Shown here piece after piece: positions 1-6,432 of a stretch of DNA of 18,794 nt. Every line of letters starts with the position of its first letter. Position 1 is the first letter of the stretch. Below the pieces are notes generated by a model. It ran no database searches. It was not told the origin of the DNA and saw only the letters and a list, made by a program, of their open reading frames with translations. A program made the position numbers and the translations under genes. Source of the stretch: JBDHTS01 sp039808845. GTDB taxonomy: Bacteria > Pseudomonadota > Alphaproteobacteria > Micavibrionales > Micavibrionaceae. The stretch lies in contig JBDHTS010000047.1 of NCBI GenBank assembly GCA_039808845.1, positions 1-18,794 on the forward strand, read 5' to 3'.

Positions 1-8
1 AATCCCTA

Positions 9-365
9 TCAGGCCGCCAGAATCCGGTCAACCTGGTCGATCAGTTCCTTGAGATGGAAGGGTTTGGACATGACCGGGCGGTTTTCCTGGCGCTGGGCCA
101 GGGCGACGCCCGCGAAACCGGTGATGAACATCACTTTCAGGGGCGGATGCAGGGCTGTGGCCCGCTGGGAAAGCTCGATGCCGTCCATGCCGGGCATGAC
201 GATGTCGGCGAGCAGCAGGTCGAAGGGCCGATCCGCCGTTTCCATGGCTTTCAGTGCGGCGAGGCCGTCTTCGCATCCCGCCACCTCATGCCCCGCGCGT
301 TCCAGCGCGCCCTGCAGGAAATGCAGCATCGAGGCGTCGTCTTCGGCAATAAGGATGCGCGGCAT
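9..365 (-). CDS. cpdR: CpdR-type single-domain response regulator
   Basis: The 118-residue protein is a lone receiver (REC) domain with no output domain. The acidic pocket is EDD at residues 8-10, the phosphoacceptor is Asp54 in LLADIVMPGMDG, the conserved Thr is T82 in FITGF, and the conserved Lys is K101 in SKPFHL. In Caulobacter, CpdR is phosphorylated through the CckA-ChpT relay. Its unphosphorylated form acts as an adaptor that primes ClpXP for degradation of cell-cycle proteins. The FITGF and SKPFHL strings and the length match CpdR better than CheY or DivK. The protein ends in Ala-Ala, a typical ClpXP-recognised tail. The start codon is preceded by a run of C with no Shine-Dalgarno. 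It lies downstream of the GH65 gene on the same strand, but a palindromic element separates them, so co-transcription is uncertain. The cpdR assignment is by family resemblance. Confidence 0.85.
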   Translation of the reverse strand: MPRILIAEDDASMLHFLQGALERAGHEVAGCEDGLAALKAMETADRPFDLLLADIVMPGMDGIELSQRATALHPPLKVMFITGFAGVALAQRQENRPVMSKPFHLKELIDQVDRILAA

Positions 366-405
366 GGGGGGAGTATAGGGGATCGGCGGCGGGGGTGGAA
401 GTGGC

Positions 406-543
406 CCCTCACCCGAAACGCCTCAAGGGGCGTTTCGACCTCTCCCAAAGGGAGAGGTAAGAAAAGTGATGTTAAGCGCTTATATCCCTTTGCCTCTCCC
501 TTGGGAGAGGCCAAACCGCCCCTTGAGGCGGTTTGGGTGAGGG
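406..543. repeat. Four-hairpin palindromic intergenic element
   Basis: The outer arms are CCCTCACCC (406-414) and GGGTGAGGG (535-543). Inside are four hairpins: A at 414-437 (9-bp stem, CGAAACGCC), B at 438-458 (ACCTCTCCC, AAA loop), C at 492-511 (GCCTCTCCC, TT loop) and D at 512-535 (CAAACCGCC). A is roughly the reverse complement of D, and B of C, so the element is two inverted arms around a 33-base centre. The arms differ from each other, yet every stem stays paired. It fills most of the gap between the GH65 and cpdR genes and may also end transcription. It resembles the REP/RIME class of bacterial intergenic repeats, but I cannot assign a named family. Confidence 0.85.
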
Positions 544-548
544 TATTC

Positions 549-2978
549 TTAAGCCGCCTTTTTGCGGTCCGCGCCGGCCTTCGCGAAGGTGACGCAGTCG
601 CCGACCTGGAGTTCCTGGGTGTGGCCGAAGACGGAGACGGTCAAAGGCTGGCCGCTTTCGCCGTCCTCGATGCAGACGGTGAGCGCGCCGTCGTTCAATT
701 CCAGCTTTATCGGCGTGTTGCGCCAGACCATGCGGCAGGTCATGCCGTCCAGCTGCGGCAGCGGCTTCGGCGCGAAGTGCAGAACGTTGCCCCGCGCCTC
801 CATGCCGAGGAAGCCCCTGGAAACCAGGTCCAGCGTGCCGGACATGACGCCCAGATGGATGCCTTCGCCCGTCGAGCCGCCCTGGACGTCGTCCACGTCG
901 GCTTTCAGCGATTTCATCAGCATGTCCCATGATTTTTCGGGATAGGCATTGCCGACGACCGCCGCGTGCACCACCAGCGACAGGGTCGAGCAGTGGGAGC
1001 AGCGATCGAAGTAATACTGGATGGTCTTCTTCATCTGGTCCGCGCTGTACTCGAAGCCGAGATTCGAGAACATCTCGCGCAGTTCGGTTTCGGAGAACAG
1101 GTAGAACAGCATCAGCGTATCGGCCTGTTTGGACAATTTGTAATGATCGGCCAGATCGCCTTCGGCCTTCAGGATGAAGTCCAGACGGTACAGGTTCTTG
1201 TACTTGGCGCGGTAGGCATCCCAGTCCAGCTCCTTCAGCGTTTCATAGCCCTCGAACTGGCTGATGATTCCGTCCTTGTGCAGGGGGATGAACATCTTGC
1301 GGCTCATCTCCTGCCATTTCGCCAGTTCTTCTTCCGAGAAGTCGAGCAGGGCGAACAGGCGGCTGCGGCGCTTGGCGGGGAACAGGTTCATCACCTCATT
1401 CGCACGGCTGAACATCCAGGACACCATGACGTTGGTATACGCATTGTTGCGTACGCCATGCTCGCCGCTGCCGTCCTCGAAGTTCTCGTGATATTCGTCG
1501 GGACCCATCACGCCGTGGATCTCGTACTTGTCGCGCTCCTTGTTATAAACGGTGATGGAGGCGAAGAAGCGCGCGATCTCTAGCATCAGGCGCGCGCCGT
1601 GGTTCCACATGAAATCGACGTCGCGCGTGGCCTGGAAGTATTGCCACATGTTGTAGAAAATCGCGGCGTTCACATGGCGCTGGCGGAACGACTGGTCCGG
1701 ATACCATTTCTTGTCGCGCCGGTTGAAGTTCATCAGATAGGTTTCCTCACGCCCGTCGGAACCCGACTGCCACGGATACATCGCGCCCTCGTAACCGGCC
1801 TCGCGGGCGCGCTCGCGCGCTTCGTCTAGGCGGCGGTAGCGGTACATCATCATGCCGCGCGTGACTTCCGGGAAGCGGTAGTTCAGGAACGGATAGATGT
1901 ACATTTCGTCCCAGAACATCCGCCCGTTGTAATGCTCGCCGGTCAGGCCGCGCGCGGGCGCCGCGGCATCCAGGTCGCCCGTGTTGGGGGAACAGCACAT
2001 CAGCAGGTGGCAGGTGTTGAACCGCACCAGCATCTGCGCTTCGTCGTGTTTCGGGATCCTGATGTCGCAAACGGCCCAGATCTGCTTCCACGCGTTGCGG
2101 GAGCGGGTGAGGGCGGTGTCGAAGCTGCAGACGCGCTTCGCATGGATCTGCGCGTTCATCAGGGGTTCCGAGATCGCCTTGTCCTTGGAGGAGAACAAAT
2201 GGACCATTTTCTCGACGCGGACGGTCTTGCCCTGCTGCACAGGGATGGTGATCGCCTGATGGATGTAATCGTCCTGCATGTGCGTGCTGCGCATGACTTT
2301 CAGTTCCTGATCGCCCTGATACACGAAGGTGCGGGCGGCGGAGGCGAAGAAGATGCGCGATTGCGACGTGGTGACCAGCAGGGAGATGCCGTCCTCGCCC
2401 ATCGCTTCCGTTTTCACGGGGCGCAGGTGCTTGCACTCGAACGGGCGGTACATATGCACGCCCCAGTTGATGATGCGGCCGTCCAGCGCCGAGATCACCT
2501 CGACATTGCCGGACCAGTTCTTCGGCGTGATTTCCCATTCGATGGCGCCCAGATGCATGCGCTGCATCGACATGAAGCGGCGCGTCCGCAGGTTGGTCTC
2601 GCGGCCCTGGCTGTCACGGAACAGGATCTCGCGCGTCATCAGGGCGCATGAGATGTCGAATTCGTGGCGATAGGACAGGATTTCGACCGAGTCCATCGAA
2701 AACGGTTCACCGCCCTCGATCTTCAGTTTCATGGACGTCCAGTTGGGCAGATTGACCAGATCCTCGTTCGAGATGGGACGGCCGCCGATGATGGAGCCGA
2801 CGCGATTGTATCCGCCATGCATGTATGTGCCGGGATAGTGCGCTTCGCTGGCTTCCGCCCATTCCATCGCGCCGCGCGTGGTCAGGTAACCGTTGCCGGT
2901 GGAGGTCAGGGCCTCGCGGCGCCATTCGAGTTCCGGTTTGAAGAAGTCGTAGGAAAGGGTCCAAGTTTTGTCCATCAT
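549..2978 (-). CDS. Glycoside hydrolase family 65 protein, probable disaccharide phosphorylase
   Basis: The 809-residue protein has the full GH65 layout: an N-terminal beta-sandwich (about 1-270), a linker, an (alpha/alpha)6 catalytic barrel (about 310-700) and a short C-terminal beta domain. Visible motifs are GLTGEHY (344-350), FWDEMY (355-360), WQSGSDGREET (403-413), MGPDEYHENF (491-500) with the expected general acid Glu495, STLSLVVH (664-671) and STGEGIH (702-708). The last two regions bind phosphate in characterised GH65 phosphorylases such as maltose phosphorylase. Family members split maltose, trehalose, kojibiose or nigerose with phosphate, giving beta-glucose-1-phosphate and a sugar. 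A beta-phosphoglucomutase-like gene upstream and a divergent glucokinase fit that reaction. The combination resembles mycobacterial Rv3401 beside Rv3400. The substrate cannot be read from sequence, and a hydrolase is not excluded. Two adjacent ATGs (2978 and 2975) follow a GGACGGAT-like site, so either could be used. Confidence 0.85.
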   Translation of the reverse strand: MMDKTWTLSYDFFKPELEWRREALTSTGNGYLTTRGAMEWAEASEAHYPGTYMHGGYNRVGSIIGGRPISNEDLVNLPNWTSMKLKIEGGEPFSMDSVEILSYRHEFDISCALMTREILFRDSQGRETNLRTRRFMSMQRMHLGAIEWEITPKNWSGNVEVISALDGRIINWGVHMYRPFECKHLRPVKTEAMGEDGISLLVTTSQSRIFFASAARTFVYQGDQELKVMRSTHMQDDYIHQAITIPVQQGKTVRVEKMVHLFSSKDKAISEPLMNAQIHAKRVCSFDTALTRSRNAWKQIWAVCDIRIPKHDEAQMLVRFNTCHLLMCCSPNTGDLDAAAPARGLTGEHYNGRMFWDEMYIYPFLNYRFPEVTRGMMMYRYRRLDEARERAREAGYEGAMYPWQSGSDGREETYLMNFNRRDKKWYPDQSFRQRHVNAAIFYNMWQYFQATRDVDFMWNHGARLMLEIARFFASITVYNKERDKYEIHGVMGPDEYHENFEDGSGEHGVRNNAYTNVMVSWMFSRANEVMNLFPAKRRSRLFALLDFSEEELAKWQEMSRKMFIPLHKDGIISQFEGYETLKELDWDAYRAKYKNLYRLDFILKAEGDLADHYKLSKQADTLMLFYLFSETELREMFSNLGFEYSADQMKKTIQYYFDRCSHCSTLSLVVHAAVVGNAYPEKSWDMLMKSLKADVDDVQGGSTGEGIHLGVMSGTLDLVSRGFLGMEARGNVLHFAPKPLPQLDGMTCRMVWRNTPIKLELNDGALTVCIEDGESGQPLTVSVFGHTQELQVGDCVTFAKAGADRKKAA

Positions 2979-3074
2979 ATCCGTCCGTGAAAAAAGTTCC
3001 CGCAGAGCCGGGAATATTCACGGGTTTTAATGATTTTGCGTTGAATTTGCAAGCTTTCGCGCGGACCGGAGCGG

Positions 3075-3323
3075 TCAGGCGGAAATATCCAGGAACTGGC
3101 TGGCGGGGGAGCCGTAAGCGGTCGAATTCTGCCCTTTATCGCCGGGGGCCAGGGCCGTTGCTCCGCCGGAAGCAGTCGTCAGTCCGGGATCGTAGCTGCC
3201 GCTTCCCGTTCCGGAGCGCACCGCCGCGCCATAAGCGGACAGCTTTTCGGTAAAACGCTGCTGAAGCGCCCGCTGCGCTTCCTGCGTTTTGGTCAGACAT
3301 TCGGTTGTGGATGACAGAGACAA
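3075..3323 (-). CDS. Small hypothetical protein with TTG start
   Basis: An 82-residue reading frame lies between the pgmB-like and GH65 genes on the same strand. I do not recognise it. The N-terminal half (about 1-36) looks helical and charged (KTQEAQRALQQRFTEKL). The rest is a low-complexity Gly/Ser/Ala/Thr tail ending FLDISA. There is no signal peptide, membrane segment or cysteine pair. The only usable start is TTG (3321-3323): an in-frame TGA lies about 27 bases upstream, and no ATG or GTG intervenes. A weak AAGG sits about 9 bases before the TTG. Position suggests co-transcription with the sugar genes, about 86 bases after pgmB and 96 before GH65. If it is not a gene, the 2979-3409 gap holds nothing else that I can identify. 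Confidence 0.4.
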   Translation of the reverse strand: MSLSSTTECLTKTQEAQRALQQRFTEKLSAYGAAVRSGTGSGSYDPGLTTASGGATALAPGDKGQNSTAYGSPASQFLDISA

Positions 3324-3409
3324 GGGAGGAGCCTTTTGACGTCCTCACTCTATCACAAACAAAGTTAAAAAACGCTGACTATTTGCTTGGCGTGATTATG
3401 GAATCATTT

Positions 3410-4156
3410 TTAGACGGCTACTTCCGAAAGATCGGAGACGACAACGTCCGCGCCATTGTCCTCAAGGCCGCTGCCGCCGTGGCGGTCGATGCCGAGGACG
3501 AGGCCGAACTTGCCGGCGCGGCCGGCCTGGACCCCGGAGATCGCGTCCTCGATCACCACGGCCTTTGCCGCCGGAACGCCGAGCTGTTTCGCTGCTTCCA
3601 GATAGGTATCGGGGTTCGGTTTGCCCGGAATTTTGCGTTCGGCGGCGACATTGCCGTCCACCTGCACCTCAAAAACGTTGTCCATGCCGACGGATTTCAG
3701 GACGGTGTCGCAGTTCTTGCTGGAGGTGACGATGGCGACGCGCTTGCCCTTGGTTTTCAACGTGCGGATCAGGTTTGCGGAGCCTTCAAACAGTGTCGCA
3801 CCGTCGCGTTCCAGGATCTCGTTGAACAGGGCGTTCTTGCGGTTGCCGAGGCCGCAGACGGTGATGGCGTTGCCGTCATTGGACGGGTCGCCCCAGGGCA
3901 GTTCGATGCCGCGCGATTTCAGGAACGCATCGACGCCGTCGTAGCGCGGCTTGCCATCGACATAGGTATGGTAATCGGCATGGGTGAATTCGCGGAACGG
4001 TGTGTCCGTATCCCTGGCGGACGTCCGCAGGTATTCGTCGAACATGGTTTTCCAGGCCTTGCCGTGGATGGCCGCCGTGTCGGTGATGACGCCATCCAGA
4101 TCGAACAGCCAGGCATCATAGGACAGGTAATCGGCCGCGGAAAGGGTCTTTGGCAT
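3410..4156 (-). CDS. pgmB: Beta-phosphoglucomutase family HAD hydrolase
   Basis: The 248-residue HAD-superfamily protein has a cap-domain insertion. Motif I is FDLDGVITDT with nucleophile Asp19 and acid/base Asp21. Motif II is VTSS (143-146), motif III Lys179 in GKPNPDTYL, and motif IV VIEDAISGVQAG with Glu203-Asp204. Val-Ile-Thr-Asp-Thr after the DxD and the IEDAISGVQAG string are typical of beta-phosphoglucomutase, which converts beta-glucose-1-phosphate to glucose-6-phosphate in the cytoplasm. It is slightly longer than the classic 220-residue enzyme. It is transcribed toward the small unknown gene and the GH65 gene, giving the order expected for use of the phosphorylase product. The start codon has only a weak AGAG-like site upstream. 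The related trehalose-phosphatase-like annotation used for some homologues is less likely given the GH65 partner. Confidence 0.82.
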   Translation of the reverse strand: MPKTLSAADYLSYDAWLFDLDGVITDTAAIHGKAWKTMFDEYLRTSARDTDTPFREFTHADYHTYVDGKPRYDGVDAFLKSRGIELPWGDPSNDGNAITVCGLGNRKNALFNEILERDGATLFEGSANLIRTLKTKGKRVAIVTSSKNCDTVLKSVGMDNVFEVQVDGNVAAERKIPGKPNPDTYLEAAKQLGVPAAKAVVIEDAISGVQAGRAGKFGLVLGIDRHGGSGLEDNGADVVVSDLSEVAV

Positions 4157-4193
4157 GGCTTGCTCTTCGCTGGTTTATGTCTCACCGACCGGT

Positions 4194-4220
4194 TTTATGA
4201 GGTTGCGGGCGATTTTTCAA
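4194..4220 (-). promoter_or_regulatory. Candidate promoter for pgmB
   Basis: Read on minus, TTGAAA (4215-4220) matches five of six -35 bases. CATAAA (4194-4199) lies 15 bases downstream as a possible -10. The spacer is short, so this is a weak call. The palindrome at 4222-4253 abuts the -35, as an operator might. Confidence 0.3.
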
Positions 4221-4221
4221 G

Positions 4222-4253
4222 TTAGCTGATTGGCTGATCAGCCAATCAGCTAA
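4222..4253. promoter_or_regulatory. Perfect 32-bp palindrome between divergent pgmB and glk
   Basis: The half-site TTAGCTGATTGGCTGA is followed directly by its exact reverse complement, with no mismatch and no spacer. GCTGAT occurs twice in each arm, and the centre is GCTGATCAGC. The site lies 65 bases before each start codon and next to a candidate pgmB -35. A shared operator for a sugar-responsive repressor is the simplest reading. A hairpin in an RNA leader is the alternative. Confidence 0.6.
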
Positions 4254-4257
4254 AATA

Positions 4258-4274
4258 TTTCCGGTTTTCGGAAA
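4258..4274. promoter_or_regulatory. Inverted repeat upstream of glk
   Basis: TTTCCG (4258-4263) and CGGAAA (4269-4274) are separated by GTTTT. The site begins four bases after the 32-bp palindrome and just before an AT-rich CTATGCTATAT stretch that could be the glk -10. It may be a second operator, but the evidence is only symmetry and position. Confidence 0.4.
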
Positions 4275-4318
4275 CTATGCTATATGGCGGCATTTCCATG
4301 ATCGAGGTTTAGGGCATT

Positions 4319-5287
4319 ATGACACAAGGGGCGGCGGGATTGATTGCCGATATCGGGGCCACCAATGCACGGTTCGCTCTTGCGGGGCCGGACGGCGTGA
4401 CCGACCAGAAGGTCCTGAAATGCAATGATTATCCCGGTATTGCCGAGGCCATGGAAACCTATGTTTCCGGTCTGAACGGCAAGGGAAAGCCGCGGCAGGC
4501 GGCTATTGCCATCGCCGGGCCCGTCACCGCCGACCGGTTCGAAATGACCAACCATCCCTGGGTGTTTTCCATTGAGGAGACGCGGAAGCGCCTCGGCCTC
4601 GACCGTTTCGTCCTGATGAACGATTTCCGTGCCATCGCGTTGGGCGTGCCGCATCTGGCGAATGACCAGGTGCGCCAGGTCGGCAGCGGACAGGCCCAGC
4701 CGGGCGCGCCGATTGGCATCATTGGCCCTGGCACGGGGCTCGGCGTCGCCAGCCTGGTCTGGGACGGGAAAAAATATCAGCCGGTGCCGGGCGAGGGCGG
4801 CCACATCACCATGCCCGCGCGGACGCAGCGGGAATTCGATATCTTCCGGACGCTGCGATACAAATACCGCCATGTTTCGGCGGAGCGGGTCTGCTCCGGC
4901 AAGGGGCTTGTGAACGTCTATAATGCCCTGCGCATTCTCGACGGGCGCGACGATCTGCCGGACCGCACGCCGGAAGAAATCAGCCAGGCCGCCATCGAGG
5001 GCAAATGCTCCCTGTGCGGCGAGGCGATGGACAAGATGATCGCCTTCCTGGGCTGCGCCGCCGGAAACCTGGCCCTGACCATCGGGGCCATGGGCGGCGT
5101 CTATATCGCGGGCGGCATCGTCAACCGGCTGGGCGAATATTTCTATAAATCCCGCTTCCGCGATGAATTCCTGAACAAGGGCCGCTTCGCCGACTATCTG
5201 GCGCCGATCCCGACCTTCGTCATCCGGCACGAGTTCCCGGCTTTCGTCGGGTTGCAGGCGGAACTGGAAGGCGATAAGATACCCTAG
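4319..5287 (+). CDS. glk: Glucokinase (Glk family)
   Basis: The 322-residue cytoplasmic enzyme phosphorylates glucose with ATP to glucose-6-phosphate. It belongs to the E. coli Glk family, not the ROK family, because the CXCGXXGCXE zinc motif of ROK kinases is absent. Visible motifs are the phosphate loop ADIGATNARFAL (10-21), the catalytic-Asp region MNDFRAIALG with Asp102, GPGTGLGVA (136-144) and PGEGGH with Glu159 and His162, which contact glucose. Length is normal for the family. AGGG lies six bases before the ATG. It diverges from pgmB across a palindrome-rich gap, which fits joint control. Its likely role here is to capture the free glucose released by the GH65 enzyme. It converges with the glycosyltransferase gene, leaving an 18-base gap with no obvious terminator. 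Confidence 0.92.
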   Translation: MTQGAAGLIADIGATNARFALAGPDGVTDQKVLKCNDYPGIAEAMETYVSGLNGKGKPRQAAIAIAGPVTADRFEMTNHPWVFSIEETRKRLGLDRFVLMNDFRAIALGVPHLANDQVRQVGSGQAQPGAPIGIIGPGTGLGVASLVWDGKKYQPVPGEGGHITMPARTQREFDIFRTLRYKYRHVSAERVCSGKGLVNVYNALRILDGRDDLPDRTPEEISQAAIEGKCSLCGEAMDKMIAFLGCAAGNLALTIGAMGGVYIAGGIVNRLGEYFYKSRFRDEFLNKGRFADYLAPIPTFVIRHEFPAFVGLQAELEGDKIP

Positions 5288-5305
5288 CTTGCAAGGCGGT
5301 CAGGC

Positions 5306-6370
5306 TTAAGCCCGGGTGGATTGCAGGATCGCGCCCGAGTCTTCCGTCCCGGCGATGAATTGCTCCGCCACGATCGGCCAGGTGTAGTGGGTGGAGACGT
5401 AATCATGTCTTGCCTTGCCATCCCCTGGCGCGGTCAGCGCTTTTTGGGCTGCCGCCGCCAGATCATCATTCAGGGCGCCAAGCATGGGTTCGGTCACGAT
5501 ATCGGCGGGGCCCGTCACCGGATAGGCGGCAATCGGCAGGCCGCAGGACAGGGCCTCGATCAGCACCATGCCGAATGTGTCCGTGCGTGACGGGAAGACA
5601 AAAATATCCGCCGACTGATAGCAGGCGGCGAGGTCTTCGCCGGTTTTCTTGCCGGTAAAGACCGCGTCCGGAAAGCGTCCGGCGAGTTTTTCCCGGTCCG
5701 GCCCGTCGCCGACCAGAATTTTTGAGCCTTTCCAGGTCATTGAAAGAAAATCTTCAAGATTTTTCTCAATGGCGATGCGCCCGACATAAAGCGCGACCGG
5801 TTTTTCCGGATTTGCAAAAACATCTTTTTTCTCAGGCATAAAAAGATCAATGCTCACACCGCGTGTGAGGCGGTGCAGGGAAGCCGTAAACCCCCATGCG
5901 CGCAGCGTCCGGTCCAGGCTGGGCGTGGCGGTCATGATGGCGGCGCTATGGTTATGAAACCGGCGCAGGCGGTGAATAAAAAACCGCCGGACCGGATCTT
6001 CCAGCCAGGGAAAGATCTTCGCGGCCCGCTTGGCGGCGTAATCCGGAAATTGCGTGTGATAGCAGGTCGTGAAAGGCAGGCCGCGCCTGTGGCAATAATA
6101 AGCGGCGGCCTGACCCAGCGGTCCTTCCGTGCCGATATGAATGGTTTCAGGCTTGAATGTCTCAATCATCTTTTTCAACTGAAAACCGGGAAAAAGAGCC
6201 AGTTCGATTTCCCTGTATCCCGGCATGGGCAGGCGGAAACGGAAATCGTGCGGGCCGATCACCTTGACGGTATGGCCGAGTTTTTCCAGTTCTTCCTGAA
6301 GATGTTCGTATGTGCGCACAACCCCGTTGGTCTGCGGCCTCCAGGCGTCGGTGATAATAAGGATACGCAT
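5306..6370 (-). CDS. Glycosyltransferase family 4 protein
   Basis: This start gives a 354-residue GT-B fold enzyme beginning MRILIITDAW. The N-terminal domain carries the NGVVRT loop (15-20). The C-terminal domain carries GRIAIEKN with Lys203, and SRTDTFGMVLIE with Asp264 and Glu272. The first Glu of the usual EX7E nucleotide-sugar motif is therefore Asp, as in many relatives. The family transfers a sugar from a nucleotide donor, and close relatives act on lipid or phosphoinositol acceptors. The donor and acceptor cannot be read here. An in-frame extension runs upstream to 6508, but it lacks family similarity and overlaps the divergent gene. An alternative ATG at 6379 has its AGG too close. 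It has no clear operon partner: the gene downstream (glk) is convergent and the one upstream diverges. Confidence 0.8.
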   Translation of the reverse strand: MRILIITDAWRPQTNGVVRTYEHLQEELEKLGHTVKVIGPHDFRFRLPMPGYREIELALFPGFQLKKMIETFKPETIHIGTEGPLGQAAAYYCHRRGLPFTTCYHTQFPDYAAKRAAKIFPWLEDPVRRFFIHRLRRFHNHSAAIMTATPSLDRTLRAWGFTASLHRLTRGVSIDLFMPEKKDVFANPEKPVALYVGRIAIEKNLEDFLSMTWKGSKILVGDGPDREKLAGRFPDAVFTGKKTGEDLAACYQSADIFVFPSRTDTFGMVLIEALSCGLPIAAYPVTGPADIVTEPMLGALNDDLAAAAQKALTAPGDGKARHDYVSTHYTWPIVAEQFIAGTEDSGAILQSTRA

Positions 6371-6378
6371 GCGTTTCA

Positions 6379-6382
6379 TCCT
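6379..6382 (-). promoter_or_regulatory. Ribosome binding site deciding the GT4 start
   Basis: On minus, AGGA lies eight bases before the ATG at 6370. The alternative ATG at 6379 overlaps this motif, so 6370 is favoured. Confidence 0.6.
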
Positions 6383-6401
6383 GCTGTCGGGACGATAGAC
6401 A

Positions 6402-6419
6402 AGAATTCGTTTCAATTCT
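6402..6419. promoter_or_regulatory. Inverted repeat in a divergent promoter region
   Basis: AGAATT (6402-6407) and AATTCT (6414-6419) flank a six-base spacer. They lie in the 62-base gap between the divergent glycosyltransferase and secreted-protein genes. It could be an operator. I see no convincing -35/-10 pair beside it. Confidence 0.3.
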
Positions 6420-6432
6420 AGACTCGCGGGCG

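Noticed and set aside
54..932. Plus-strand open frame (292 codons) spanning cpdR, the hairpin element and the GH65 end
   Set aside because: It crosses a structured intergenic element and two well-supported minus-strand genes, and its product is low-complexity.
3393..3411. TGATT-ATGG-AATCA hairpin followed by T on plus
   Set aside because: The five-pair AT-rich stem is too weak, and no plus-strand gene ends there.
4280..5230. Minus-strand open frame opposite glucokinase
   Set aside because: Glk motifs are intact on plus. The antisense product shows no family pattern.
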